From NCBI GenBank assembly GCA_050943215.1, contig JBMNOU010000004.1:6311-70310 (forward strand): a DNA stretch of 64,000 nucleotides. The letters run 5' to 3'. Source of the stretch: JBMNOU01 sp050943215. GTDB taxonomy: Bacteria > Bacillota > Clostridia > Christensenellales > SZUA-584. Made by a program: the position numbers and the translations under genes. The notes under the pieces are model-generated. The model worked only from the letters and a program-made list of their open reading frames with translations. It did no database searches and had not been told where the DNA came from. This document shows, in pieces, positions 8,553-17,897 of this stretch; the first letter of the stretch is position 1; each line of letters opens with the position of its first letter.

Positions 8553-10152
8553 TGTATTAATAGTCGACGATGAGCCGACAATCAGAAAAGGTATAAGATC
8601 TATTTTGAGCAAGCATGCAGGCGATGAATATTGCTGGTTTGAAGCCGAAAATGGCTTTGATGCTTTAAATATATGCAAGAAACACAAACCTGAGATTGTC
8701 ATAACAGATTTGCATCTTCCGTTAATGGACGGTCTTGAGTTTATAAAGACGATAAAAAAGGACTGTGCTCAATCGGTTCCGTCTTTTATCATTGTCACGG
8801 GTTACGATGATTTTAATTATGCGAAGACCGCGATTAAGCTGGGCGTTGTTGAATATCTGCTCAAACCCATTAAAAGAGAAGAACTGATTGATACTTTTAT
8901 GGAAACGGTTAGCAGTATCAATCTTAATAAACAGAACAAGATCATCAAAATTGAAAATGAGATATTAAAGCACGAAAACTTAGAGCTAAACAAGCGAAAA
9001 AGCCTTAATATACTGACATCTGACTATGAGCTCGATGAAAAGAGCAAAGTCATCAATTTTCTGGTTAATAATCACTTGCTTGTGCACTCGAATTTTTATC
9101 AGTGCCTCGCATGTCAGATGCAGGACTCAGATCTTGACATAGATAAAATAAGCTTATCATGCAATGAACTGGTCTCTTCGATGACGGCAAACTCAGTGAC
9201 TTTTTATGATAATCATTCAAATGTTATTGTTATTCTTTCGGGTGAGGATAAACTGGATTTGTCGCTGCAGGCTGAAAGGATTGTCAACAACCTAGGCAGC
9301 CATTTGATTAAGCACCATAATGTGGTCAGCTTTTTAGGAATTGGAGGCGTGGTCGACAACATTCTTAATATCGATGTATCATATAACCAGGCTATATTCG
9401 CGTGTTTGCATAAAATAACGGCGTCAACACGACATTATTATTGGGAAGAAAAGGACTTAAAAAGAGATAAAAAGAGCAATACGGATTTCATCACGAATCT
9501 TCCGATATTTATTGAAATGGGAGACTTTGACAGTGCAATTGGTCTTATTAACGATGAGATCAATAAAGCTAAGGGTAATTTTTCACAATTATATCTGTTG
9601 TACGAAAATATTGACTATGTCGTCAAAATGCGTTTTAGCAACTGGATGGAAGATAAGGATTTTGTGTTGAATAAGTTAAGTTGTTTCTGGAATGTTGATC
9701 AGCTCAAGGATTATCTGAACAAGTATATTTTCAGGTTTTGCAAAGAAGTCCAGAAATCACACATCAGCTGTGAACAAGAGACTGTCTTAAAAGTGCTTAA
9801 ATTTGTATCGGATCATTATAAGGAAAACATTAACTTAAATATGGTCAGCAATGTCCTTGACAAAAATTCGTCATATTTAAGCACGCTGATTAAAAAGGAG
9901 ACGGGTGAAAAATTTACGGATATTCTATTGAAGTACAAGATCAACTACGCTAAAGAGCTGCTTCAGGAAGTCAATTATTCAATAAATGAAGTAAGCGCGA
10001 AATGCGGGTTTGTTAGTACCAAGCATTTTATATCCGTATTCAAAAAAATGACGGGGAAAAGGCCGACGCAGTATCGGGTCGAAAGACTCAGGAATAGCAC
10101 GGCATTGCCCCGTGCACAATTATCTAAGGCGTACAAACAAATGTATAAATAA
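8545..10152 (+). CDS. AraC-type response regulator, YesN family
   Basis: A 535-residue DNA-binding partner of the kinase. The receiver domain (1-120) has the acidic pair DD8-9, phosphorylation site Asp55 (VITDLHLP) and Lys in YLLKPIKRE. A long middle region of unknown fold follows. The C-terminal AraC double helix-turn-helix (about 430-530) has NLNMVSNVLDKNSSYLSTLI and VSAKCGFVSTKHFISVFKKM. AAGGAGG at 8532-8538 supports the ATG at 8545, inside the end of the kinase gene, so the two are translationally coupled. Likely targets are the flanking ABC operon and dehydrogenases, inferred from position. Confidence 0.93.
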   Translation: MINVLIVDDEPTIRKGIRSILSKHAGDEYCWFEAENGFDALNICKKHKPEIVITDLHLPLMDGLEFIKTIKKDCAQSVPSFIIVTGYDDFNYAKTAIKLGVVEYLLKPIKREELIDTFMETVSSINLNKQNKIIKIENEILKHENLELNKRKSLNILTSDYELDEKSKVINFLVNNHLLVHSNFYQCLACQMQDSDLDIDKISLSCNELVSSMTANSVTFYDNHSNVIVILSGEDKLDLSLQAERIVNNLGSHLIKHHNVVSFLGIGGVVDNILNIDVSYNQAIFACLHKITASTRHYYWEEKDLKRDKKSNTDFITNLPIFIEMGDFDSAIGLINDEINKAKGNFSQLYLLYENIDYVVKMRFSNWMEDKDFVLNKLSCFWNVDQLKDYLNKYIFRFCKEVQKSHISCEQETVLKVLKFVSDHYKENINLNMVSNVLDKNSSYLSTLIKKETGEKFTDILLKYKINYAKELLQEVNYSINEVSAKCGFVSTKHFISVFKKMTGKRPTQYRVERLRNSTALPRAQLSKAYKQMYK

Positions 10153-10346
10153 TATATATATAATGTAGGAAATATAAAAGAAAATCTGTGGTTTATTCTG
10201 TCATGCCGGTTTTAGGTGTTATAGATTTGTCTGGTTTTAATAATAGAAAGGCATTTCAAGCTGCTTTAACATAGATATTGCTGTTAGCAAATACTGTGTC
10301 TTTCTGATTTTATTAATGTGAATAAATAATAATGGAGGTATTTCAG

Positions 10347-11408
10347 ATGAAAGCGGTTATTTATGAAGCACCCGGCAAATGGCATTTTGAGGATAGGCCA
10401 AAACCAAAGATTGAAAATCCCGATGATGTGTTGTTAAAGGTGAAAGGTGTCGGTATATGCGGCACAGACCTTCACATACTGGATGAAAGAGGCATCCATC
10501 CTTCTAAACCCGGTATAATACTGGGGCATGAATATACCGCCGTGGTCGAAGCAGTTGGAAGCGGTGTCACCGAATTTAAAAAAGGAGATTGTGTATTGAT
10601 CGATCCGCATCCTTCCTGCGGCGTATGTGAGTTTTGCCGCGAGGACAGGCCGGATAGATGCTCGAATTTGTACTATCCTGTAGACCATCCAGAGTTCGCC
10701 AACCATCCTATTACCAGAGGCATATTCAGAGACGGTGCGTTTACAAGCTATACGTGCGTTCCGGCGCATTCTCTGTATCACATCAGTTCGGATGTTCCTT
10801 TTGAACTGGCTGCGCTAGCAGAGCCCATCGCTTGTGTGGCCTGTGCGGTTGGCAAGCTTGGTATTAAAGCCGGAGACACCGCCTGTGTGATCGGCTGCGG
10901 ACCGATAGGGCTTCTTTTTATCAGTCTATTAAGGCTGAACGGAGTGACAAAAGTCATCGCGTCTGAACCTTCGGCCTACCGGCGCGAAAAGGCGTTAAAA
11001 TGCGGTGCTAGCCTGGCTGTTAATCCGTTAAAGGAAGATTTGCTGAAAGTTGTCAGGGATGAAACAAACGGCGACGGCGTGGACATAAGTGTGGAAGCCG
11101 TGGGCGCAGAGCTTAATACTGCAATCGATGTGGTACGCAACGGCGGCAAGGTCATGCAATTCGGTCATGACGAAATAGCAATGCCTCCTATAAGGGTGGG
11201 GCAGATCGTCAGAAAGGATCTGGAGATTCATGGCGCGTTCATCGGCAAATATATGTTCAAGAGAGTCGCTGAACTTATTGAAAGCGGCGCGTTGCCGCTC
11301 AGAGAGATTGCCACGCATAAGATGCCTTTGTCACAGCTGCAGGACGCAATCGACATGCTAAGAAGAGGAGAAGCCCTAAAGATCGTTATTTATCCCGAAG
11401 AATATTAA
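10347..11408 (+). CDS. Zinc-dependent alcohol/sorbitol-type dehydrogenase
   Basis: A 353-residue MDR family oxidoreductase. Predicted catalytic zinc ligands are Cys38 (GICGTDLH) and His61-Glu62 (GHEY). The structural zinc set is Cys91, Cys94, Cys97 and Cys105. The nucleotide-binding motif is GCGPIGLL. It is a distant paralogue of the dehydrogenase at 1157-2197. GGAGG at 10334-10338 fixes the ATG at 10347 rather than the in-frame ATG at 10332. It follows the two-component genes in the same direction and ends in a strong terminator. A polyol or threonine-type alcohol is a likely substrate, but the sequence does not decide which. Confidence 0.9.
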   Translation: MKAVIYEAPGKWHFEDRPKPKIENPDDVLLKVKGVGICGTDLHILDERGIHPSKPGIILGHEYTAVVEAVGSGVTEFKKGDCVLIDPHPSCGVCEFCREDRPDRCSNLYYPVDHPEFANHPITRGIFRDGAFTSYTCVPAHSLYHISSDVPFELAALAEPIACVACAVGKLGIKAGDTACVIGCGPIGLLFISLLRLNGVTKVIASEPSAYRREKALKCGASLAVNPLKEDLLKVVRDETNGDGVDISVEAVGAELNTAIDVVRNGGKVMQFGHDEIAMPPIRVGQIVRKDLEIHGAFIGKYMFKRVAELIESGALPLREIATHKMPLSQLQDAIDMLRRGEALKIVIYPEEY

Positions 11409-11440
11409 AAGAATAACGATAAGCGTGATAAATGATATTT

Positions 11441-11466
11441 CGCCCCGATTCCGGGGCGTTGTTTTT
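11441..11466 (+). terminator. Intrinsic terminator after the second zinc dehydrogenase
   Basis: A 7-base stem CGCCCCG/CGGGGCG with loop ATTC (11441-11458), followed by TTGTTTTT. It lies 33 bases beyond the stop codon. Confidence 0.85.
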
Positions 11467-11646
11467 CAGAACGATCAGCTTTTGTCATGCCTTCTTTAAT
11501 ACAAAAGTCGGAAAAGATAGTCATTCGGGTTTCATACCGGGAATATATTATTATTGAAGAAACGGTACGGCTTTGACATCTTGCTATGGGGTGCTCTTCA
11601 TGGATGCAGTATTGCAAGAGCAACTTTGTTGCCGGGGAGTCTAGCG

Positions 11647-11781
11647 ATGATATATATAATTATAATAGCGGCTCTCATATTGATCTATGGTTTTTGGATG
11701 GCACTATTTGCCGGCGCGAAAAAGAACCGGGGATATGAATCAAAGCCTAAATCTAAAAAAGAAAATCCAGATAGATGGTAA
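11647..11781 (+). CDS. Possible small membrane protein, 44 residues
   Basis: Not recognised. One hydrophobic segment (IYIIIIAALILIYGFWMALF) is followed by a basic, charged tail rich in Lys. The ATG at 11647 has GGGGAG about 9 bases ahead. A longer frame from 11554 exists but lacks a good site. Such one-helix peptides are common but easily mistaken for chance frames. There is no obvious partner, and it stands alone between the dehydrogenase terminator and the polysaccharide genes. Confidence 0.35.
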   Translation: MIYIIIIAALILIYGFWMALFAGAKKNRGYESKPKSKKENPDRW

Positions 11782-12126
11782 AAATGTGCCTTAAATGGAC
11801 CGGGGTCCACCCCGATAAACGATGTAATAAAAAGGACATGCCCTCCAATTTATAACAATTGATCAATATAATTATTCAGTATATACTATTGACTTTACCA
11901 ATAAACTATTGTAGAATTATTTAGAATTGTTTACAAACAGTGAATTGTGTCAATAATTTGGGATATGCTCTTTGGTTTAATCAGCCGGCAACAATACAAG
12001 GGCATTTATGGTGAAACCTGGCCTTGAAAAGGGGGGGGATAAGCCCGATTAAGATAAAAAGTTTTTGATCTGCGTTGGTTTGCCGGATATCCGGGCAGAA
12101 CCGGGCGGTTAAGGGTATATAGGTGT
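11782..12126. other. Leader and promoter region of the polysaccharide group
   Basis: No gene is seen. It contains the sigma-A promoter at 11889-11917 and then about 200 bases of leader with a GGATATCC-centred palindrome (TGCCGGATATCCGGGCA near 12081-12097) and a run of eight G. No known leader element was recognised. Confidence 0.5.
11889..11917 (+). promoter_or_regulatory. Sigma-A promoter for the polysaccharide genes
   Basis: -35 TTGACT (11889-11894), 17-base spacer, -10 TAGAAT (11912-11917). Predicted transcription start is near 11924. Confidence 0.65.
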
Positions 12127-13512
12127 ATGGATACATTGAGAAAATACAGAAAGTCGATTATATTTATTAATAGGTTCATTTTTATTGCGGTCATCATAGC
12201 GTTGTTCGTATTTGTTTTTCTCAATTATTATGAACCGGCCGTATTTTTCTTTAAGGGAAATATCATACTGGTACTCGTTTATATCGCACTGTATTTCGTG
12301 CTAGCGCTCACATACGGCTGTTTCCGTATCGGTATTTTTTCAGTCAGCGAACTATTCTTGTCGCATTGCCTATCTATTATCATTACAAATGTGATTGCGT
12401 ATTTTATCATTTGCCTTGTGGCCAGGGAAATGCTAGATATCATGATGTTTTTTATAATGACACTGGCGCAAGTATTTTTAGGTGCGGTATTCTACATTTT
12501 TGCGACCAGGATATATTTTAGGTTGTTCCTGGTCAGAAACTGTGTGGCAATCGGCAACAGCACCGAGCTTAATTTAGATCTTTTTTATAAATATAACCAA
12601 ATAAAGACACGGTTTAATATCGACGTTGTGCTTGATGAGAGGGACGGCTTTGACAGCCTCAAACAGCAGATTGACCAGCATTCTACGGTCATTTTGGGTG
12701 ACATCAATAGGGAACTGCGCTCCCGGCTTATTACCTATTGCTTTGAGAAGAATATCCGAATTTATGTAGAACCGACGATGTCCGATATTATGATGCACAA
12801 TGCGCACGAAACGCATATCAATGATTCTCTGGTTTATTTGTGCCGCAACAGGGGCCCGAGTACCGAACAGAGGATCATTAAACGTTTAATCGATATTGTT
12901 GCTTCTGTTTTGGGGCTCATTGCATTTAGCCCCATCATGCTGCTGGTTGCGATTCCCATCAAGCTTTATGACAGCGGTCCTGTTTTCTTTAAGCAAAAAA
13001 GGCTCACCCTAAACGGCAAGGAGTTTTGGCTGATCAAATTCCGCAGCATGGTTCAGAATGCCGAGGACGATGGTATCGCACGCTTGGCCAGCAAGGGGGA
13101 CAAACGCATTACACCGGTCGGCCGGATTATTCGGGCGGCCCGGCTCGATGAGTTGCCTCAGATCATAAACATCCTTAAAGGGGATATGTCTCTGGTAGGG
13201 CCGCGCCCTGAACGTCCCGAGATTATGGAAGAATATTGCGAAGTGTTTCCTGAATTCCGTTATCGCCTCAAGATGAAAGCGGGACTCACTGGTTACGCGC
13301 AGATATACGGCAAGTATAACACTACGTTTGAAGATAAGGTCAAAATGGATTTGCTTTATATCGTTAGGTATTCTGTATTGTTTGACATTCGGCTGATATT
13401 TGCTACGATTAAAACCGTCTTTATGAAAGACAGCACCGAAGGGATCGAACCGGACAGCATACTGCCCACAGCAATGCAAAAAGGGAATGACTCTGAAAAG
13501 GAGAATTTTTAA
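12127..13512 (+). CDS. Polyprenyl-phosphate sugar-1-phosphate transferase (exopolysaccharide initiating enzyme)
   Basis: A 461-residue membrane enzyme of the WbaP/CpsE type that starts a surface glycan by moving a sugar-1-phosphate onto undecaprenyl phosphate. About four N-terminal membrane helices (15-150) are followed by a cytoplasmic region. The C-terminal bacterial sugar-transferase domain begins at KRLIDIVASVLGLI with a membrane re-entrant segment. It carries the motifs GPVFFKQKR, FWLIKFRSM, DELPQIINILKGDMSLVGPR and LKMKAGLTGYAQ. The stop overlaps the galE start by one base. The sugar specificity cannot be told from the sequence. Confidence 0.92.
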   Translation: MDTLRKYRKSIIFINRFIFIAVIIALFVFVFLNYYEPAVFFFKGNIILVLVYIALYFVLALTYGCFRIGIFSVSELFLSHCLSIIITNVIAYFIICLVAREMLDIMMFFIMTLAQVFLGAVFYIFATRIYFRLFLVRNCVAIGNSTELNLDLFYKYNQIKTRFNIDVVLDERDGFDSLKQQIDQHSTVILGDINRELRSRLITYCFEKNIRIYVEPTMSDIMMHNAHETHINDSLVYLCRNRGPSTEQRIIKRLIDIVASVLGLIAFSPIMLLVAIPIKLYDSGPVFFKQKRLTLNGKEFWLIKFRSMVQNAEDDGIARLASKGDKRITPVGRIIRAARLDELPQIINILKGDMSLVGPRPERPEIMEEYCEVFPEFRYRLKMKAGLTGYAQIYGKYNTTFEDKVKMDLLYIVRYSVLFDIRLIFATIKTVFMKDSTEGIEPDSILPTAMQKGNDSEKENF

Positions 13513-14513
13513 TGATATTGGTCACTGGGGGAGCGGGGTTTATTGGTAGCCATACATGTGTTGAGCTAATTCATGCGGGATACGAGATTGTTATTGCCGA
13601 TAACTTTTCGAACAGCAGCCCTAAGATAATCGAAAGCATCAGGGAAATTACGGGACGTGATATTGCTTGCGTACACATAGATGTTCGGGATAAATCTGAA
13701 CTGGCCCGTATTTTTCAGGAATATGATATCGAAGCTGCGATCCATTTTGCGGGGTACAAGGCTGTTGGCGAATCCGTGTCAAAGCCGCTTTCATATTACC
13801 GAAACAACATCGACTCTGCGCTCTCGCTCTGCGAGGTGATGGCGGATAACAATGTCAAGAAACTAATATTCAGTTCGTCGGCTACAGTCTATCGCAGCGG
13901 TAGCGAGATGCCTCTCGATGAAAACGCGCCGCTTGGGTGTACGAACCCTTACGGCTATACCAAATTGATGATAGAACAGATATTACAGGATCTGTACATA
14001 TCAGACCGCGATTGGTCGATAGTGCTATTGCGTTATTTCAATCCGATCGGCGCACATCCAAGCGGTCTCATTGGCGAGAGACCAAGCGGCATACCAAATA
14101 ACCTGATGCCCTATATCACGCAGACTGTATCGGGCCGGCTTGAAAAGCTACATGTATTTGGCAACGATTATCCGACGGCCGATGGTACTGGTGTCCGCGA
14201 TTATATCCATGTGGTCGATCTCGCAAATGGGCATGTCTGTGCGCTTGATTATGTAAAAAAACATACCGGTGTTGAAGCGGTTAACCTGGGAACAGGCAAA
14301 GGATACAGCGTGCTAGAGGTTATTCGGGCTTTTGAGAAGGCTTCCGGAAAAACGGTACCGTACGTGATAGACGCCCGCCGTCCGGGAGATATTGCCGTCT
14401 GTTATGCAAAGACGGACAAAGCCGAGAAGCTTATCGGCTGGCGCGCGCAGAGGGGAATTGAAGATATGTGCGCGGATGCATGGAGATTTGAGCGCAGCAA
14501 TGTGCCATTATAG
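13512..14513 (+). CDS. galE: UDP-glucose 4-epimerase
   Basis: A 333-residue extended short-chain dehydrogenase that interconverts UDP-glucose and UDP-galactose. NAD-binding motif GGAGFIGSH is at the N-terminus. SSSATVY supplies the catalytic serine region, and NPYGYTK contains the Tyr-x3-Lys pair. FNPIGAHPSGLIGE and GTGVRDYIHVVDLA are classic GalE stretches. The ATG overlaps the stop of the sugar transferase and AAAGGAG precedes it. The coupling suggests the epimerase supplies a galactose-type precursor for the polymer made by the neighbouring enzymes. Confidence 0.95.
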   Translation: MILVTGGAGFIGSHTCVELIHAGYEIVIADNFSNSSPKIIESIREITGRDIACVHIDVRDKSELARIFQEYDIEAAIHFAGYKAVGESVSKPLSYYRNNIDSALSLCEVMADNNVKKLIFSSSATVYRSGSEMPLDENAPLGCTNPYGYTKLMIEQILQDLYISDRDWSIVLLRYFNPIGAHPSGLIGERPSGIPNNLMPYITQTVSGRLEKLHVFGNDYPTADGTGVRDYIHVVDLANGHVCALDYVKKHTGVEAVNLGTGKGYSVLEVIRAFEKASGKTVPYVIDARRPGDIAVCYAKTDKAEKLIGWRAQRGIEDMCADAWRFERSNVPL

Positions 14514-14693
14514 TTTTAACGGTTACTTTTAGCAGAAATGCTTTGAATATCAACTTATCATAACGTAAGCGGATGTGGGCGTAAATGGCGGCATCGAGAG
14601 CTGTTTGCAGATAATCATCAAAAGCCGTCGGCAGATAAAAGGGTAGAACCGAGAGAAGCTTTAATATCGCAATAATAATAAGCAGAGGATTAT

Positions 14694-15464
14694 ATGTCTG
14701 ATTATACCGTATCAATTTCAGTTGTCACATATAATAGCGAAGAATATATCGGCAAAATGCTCGATTCTATTAGCAACCACGTGCATAGCGTCAAATATAA
14801 GATATTTGTTATTGATAACTGCTCGACGGACGGTACAGCCGATATCGTTAAGCGCCGCAACGATAATATCGTCTTGATTCGCAACGATCATAACTTAGGG
14901 TTCGGAAAAGGGCATAATCAGGTTCTGGAAATGATCGATTCCAAATATCATGTTTGTATCAATCCGGATATCTATATTGAAACCGATGTAATCGGTTCCA
15001 TGTGCGAATATCTTGACCAACACAGCGATATCGGTATATTGACGCCTAAAGTTTTGTATCCGAACGGAGACTTGCAGATACTGCCCAAAAAAGATCCGAA
15101 GTTTATCTATTTGGTATCTCGCAGGATCGGCTTTAGCACATTGAAAAAATACAGGGAAAAATATGAGATGCTGGAAATGGGTGTTGATAACGCTTATGAT
15201 ATCGAGTTTGCAACAGGTTGTTTTATGTTTATGCGCACAGATCTGCTAAAGAAGGCGGGCGGGTTTGACGAAAGGTTTTTCCTGTATTTTGAAGACGCTG
15301 ATTTGGCCAGGAGCATCCGAAAATTTGCACGGGCCGAATACAACCCGCAATTTACTGTCTATCATTACTGGGAACGCGCCGGAGCGAAAAAAGCCAAATA
15401 TTTCATAATCCAGATCGCTTCCATGTTCAAATACCTAACCAAGTGGAGAAAATCACACCGGTAG
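14694..15464 (+). CDS. Family 2 glycosyltransferase (rhamnosyltransferase-like)
   Basis: A 256-residue cytoplasmic GT-A glycosyltransferase. It starts with SISVVTYNSEEYIGKMLDSI, followed by VIDNCSTDGTADIV and NLGFGKGHNQ for nucleotide-sugar binding. INPDIYIE represents the DxD-like site. The later FDERFFLYFEDADLARSIRK is the typical acceptor/catalytic region of WbbL-like enzymes. GCAGAGGA precedes the ATG. It lies 180 bases after galE with no terminator between and probably extends the glycan started by the upstream transferase. The donor sugar is not determined. Confidence 0.9.
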   Translation: MSDYTVSISVVTYNSEEYIGKMLDSISNHVHSVKYKIFVIDNCSTDGTADIVKRRNDNIVLIRNDHNLGFGKGHNQVLEMIDSKYHVCINPDIYIETDVIGSMCEYLDQHSDIGILTPKVLYPNGDLQILPKKDPKFIYLVSRRIGFSTLKKYREKYEMLEMGVDNAYDIEFATGCFMFMRTDLLKKAGGFDERFFLYFEDADLARSIRKFARAEYNPQFTVYHYWERAGAKKAKYFIIQIASMFKYLTKWRKSHR

Positions 15465-15489
15465 CTTTAGAAGTTTATAATATTTAATC

Positions 15490-15963
15490 TTGAGAATCAG
15501 TAATTTTTATGAATACGCAGGAGACTGGCTGCCACAGGTCAATCGTGTCCTCGGCCCTTTTTGCAGCAGCACGGTTTTTAGGCGATGCCTTATACCATAT
15601 TACGCGAAGGACATACGGCTTGAGAGAGGATATACTGATATAAACGGCGCGCTCGATATCAAAACCATCGATCGTTTTGCCGAATGCTCATAAAGCTATG
15701 TGGCCTTAGGATACGGGCATGGTGTTTAATATTGGAAATAATTTTTCCCTGTTGCCAGCTGATGGGATGTACCGGGCCGATAAGCCTTGAAATGGAAGAT
15801 ATGATGATGGATCCGCTAACGGGCGTCACAAAATCTGTGGAAGTGAAAGGAAGCAATGCCCCGCGTTATGTAAGCATGCGGAGTATCCCTGGGCACATGG
15901 AATATTATCATAGGCGGCTGTTTCAATCTTGCCTGGCGCGGCCGATTGAAACAGCCGTCTTTT
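15490..15963 (+). pseudogene. Broken coding remnant of unknown origin
   Basis: Two short overlapping frames (frame 1 at 15490-15693, then frame 3 at 15684-15995) each carry protein-like composition but no start site or complete domain. Stretches such as RGYTDINGALDIKTIDRF look like real former protein. They end in a strong hairpin. It may be the degenerate front half of the receptor remnant that follows, or a different gene. Confidence 0.35.
15915..15963 (+). terminator. Terminator-like hairpin inside the decayed region
   Basis: A perfect 14-base stem, CGGCTGTTTCAATC (15915-15928) with GATTGAAACAGCCG (15944-15957), has a 15-base loop and is followed by TCTTTTTCC. It is strong enough to end transcription from the polysaccharide group. 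Confidence 0.7.
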
Positions 15964-16505
15964 TCCATCAGTCAGCAAAACATACAAAATATTGATGATG
16001 AGGTAATAGAGCTGATTCTGCGCGGAAAGGTGCCTATGGTCCATTCCTTCTCTTCACACTATATACCGGATAAATATGAGGGCGATACTTTTAAGAACTT
16101 CATCGGAGTCGCCCCTGTGCCCCGGTACAAATCGATTCTTGGAGGCTGGGCACTTGGCATTCACCGCAATGCGCAGCATATCGTGCCGTGCTGCAATTAT
16201 TTAAAACGGCTTTAAGCGACGATATCACGAACATGTGCATGTACGGAGGCATCCCTACGTTAGTGGCATATCAGAACGCCGATTTAAGGCGCAAATATAC
16301 ATGGATCGAACTAATCGATAAGGTATTTGAAAACGGCGGTATCCGTGAGGTCATCATTGACAGACACGGGAGCCTAATAGATCCTGACCGTATCGATGAC
16401 ATACTGTCCGATGCAGTAAGACGTACGCTGCAAACGGACGACGGTTCGTTTGAGATACTGACGGACACGCGGCGAGCTTTAGAAAAGCTGATTGAAGGCC
16501 GATAA
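15964..16505 (+). pseudogene. Remnant of an extracellular solute-binding protein (family 1 type), C-terminal part
   Basis: Two frames together read as the end of a sugar-receptor protein. In frame 1, FIGVAPVPRYKSILGGWALG runs into CCNYLKRL and a stop at 16213-16215. Frame 3 continues as SDDITNMCMYGGIPTLVAYQ and then ends with a charged tail. The order LGGWALG-helix-YLKxL-GGIPT is typical of family 1 solute-binding proteins. No start codon with a ribosome site exists and the N-terminal half is missing. A one-base indel near 16200-16212 would explain the break. Confidence 0.6.
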
Positions 16506-16573
16506 TCTTTTACGTTACTAAATAGCGGCGCATAGCCGCACAGAATAAAAACGTAAGAAAGAAGGTAAGGATT

Positions 16574-17464
16574 ATGAAGAAACTCACTTATTTTGACACC
16601 GCGGCGATTTATGCAGATATCGAGGCAAAAGACAAGTTTGATATGGGTGATATACTCACGCGATATGAGGATTACGGATTTTCACACCGCTGGATTCAGC
16701 CGCCGGTGGCCTGTTACCTAATTAACACTATGGATAACAAAGGCAACGTTAATTCGGCACCGATTTCGATGGGAACCGCTATGTGGGGCGAGCCTACCGA
16801 TTGCGGTTGGTATTACTGCTTCGCGGTGCACAACCGCCGCCAAACACGGATCAATATCGACCAGACCATGGAATGCGTCATCAGCTATTATCCGTACAGT
16901 CTTCTTCAGCAAAGCATGATCTGCAGCCTTCCTGTTCCGCATGGCATCAGCGAAATCGACGTGGCGAAATTAACGCCGGTTCCTTCAAGGCAGGTAAAGG
17001 CGCCAAGCATAGCCGAGTGCGTATCAAACCTAGAGGTAAAGATTGTCGGTTCGTACCCCCTAAGCAACACCACGCTGTATATCGGGCGCGTCGTCGGCTG
17101 CTTGGTTCAGCAGGAAGCCATTGATAAGGATAGGAAGATACCTAAAGAGCCGGGCCTTGGCTACGCCGATCTATTGTATGAGGTGTCCATTACGGGCGAC
17201 CCGTCCCGTCTCAATTATACCCGTATGGCAACCGACCGCATTTACTCCACCGATCCAAAGATTGGTGATGAGCACCGTTGGATCGGCAATTTTTCCACTT
17301 GGATGGATTCGGAGGAAAAACGCGGTCGTATCAGCACAGAAGAAAAAGAAAAACTATTAGAGCTCAATAAAAGCTGGCGGTTTAACCCCGATCCGATAAA
17401 AAACAAAGCCGTCAAAGACGAGCTAACCGCCAAGCTCCGGGAGATATGCTGGAAAGAGATATAA
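16574..17464 (+). CDS. Flavin reductase-like domain protein (FMN-binding split barrel)
   Basis: A 296-residue protein of the flavoredoxin/flavin reductase type, expected to bind FMN and reduce a flavin or serve as an electron carrier. The early stretch VACYLINTMDNKGNVNSAPI and the following YYCFAVHNRRQTRIN resemble the FMN-binding strand and loop. SNLEVKIVGSYPLSNTTLYI resembles the barrel core. A roughly 80-residue C-terminal extension is present beyond the usual barrel. GAAGGTAAGG precedes the ATG. It stands alone, with its terminator apparently split by the following IS element. Confidence 0.75.
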   Translation: MKKLTYFDTAAIYADIEAKDKFDMGDILTRYEDYGFSHRWIQPPVACYLINTMDNKGNVNSAPISMGTAMWGEPTDCGWYYCFAVHNRRQTRINIDQTMECVISYYPYSLLQQSMICSLPVPHGISEIDVAKLTPVPSRQVKAPSIAECVSNLEVKIVGSYPLSNTTLYIGRVVGCLVQQEAIDKDRKIPKEPGLGYADLLYEVSITGDPSRLNYTRMATDRIYSTDPKIGDEHRWIGNFSTWMDSEEKRGRISTEEKEKLLELNKSWRFNPDPIKNKAVKDELTAKLREICWKEI

Positions 17465-17505
17465 AACCTATCAACGGATAAAACAACAGGCCTAACATGT
17501 TCCTA

Positions 17506-17521
17506 TAAAAAGGCCCCTTTT
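17506..17521 (+). other. Left half of a terminator interrupted by the IS element
   Basis: AAAAAGGCCCCTTTT lies at 17507-17521, and the matching AAGGGGCTTTTTTT lies directly beyond the IS at 18549-18562. Joined, they would make a normal intrinsic terminator for the flavin-reductase-like gene. Confidence 0.5.
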
Positions 17522-17600
17522 GCTGGACTGAACCCTGCCGAATGGACATTGAGAGAAAAAGCCTCCTGTTGTAGGATAACTGTAACAGGAGGTATTTATT

Positions 17601-17897
17601 TTGAAAAGGAAATGGACAAACATAGAGAGATTTGCACCCATAATAATGCGAATGCGCAGTGAAGTATGCACAAGACAACAGGTTGCTGATGCCCTAGGAC
17701 TCAAAAAAGCACAGATCAAAACTAGGTCAATAGATACAATCACCGCCAAAATGATCTACCCAGGGTTCCTAGACGTAGAGGCAGACCACGCAAAAGGCCA
17801 ATTAGTGAAACAGTAGCCATGGCATTGCGCATAAGGGAATTTGAGCGAGAAGTGGAACTATACCGGTCTTTTCTTCAAGTTGCTGGAAGGATGTGAG
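17601..17897 (+). pseudogene. IS3-family orfA, frameshifted
   Basis: It begins at TTG 17601 behind CAGGAGG with KRKWTNIERFAPIIMRMRSE and a helix-turn-helix region TRQQVADALGLKKAQIK. The frame then stops at 17816. A different frame at about 17810-17897 continues as the expected OrfA end, EFEREVELYRSFLQVAGRM, a leucine-zipper-like region. One indel near 17800 explains the split. Confidence 0.75.

Noticed and set aside
12081..12097. Palindrome with GGATATCC core ahead of the sugar transferase
   Set aside because: A similar ACGGATATCCGT occurs at 28565, but neither has a T run or a clear operator context. Kept only as a note in the intergenic entry.
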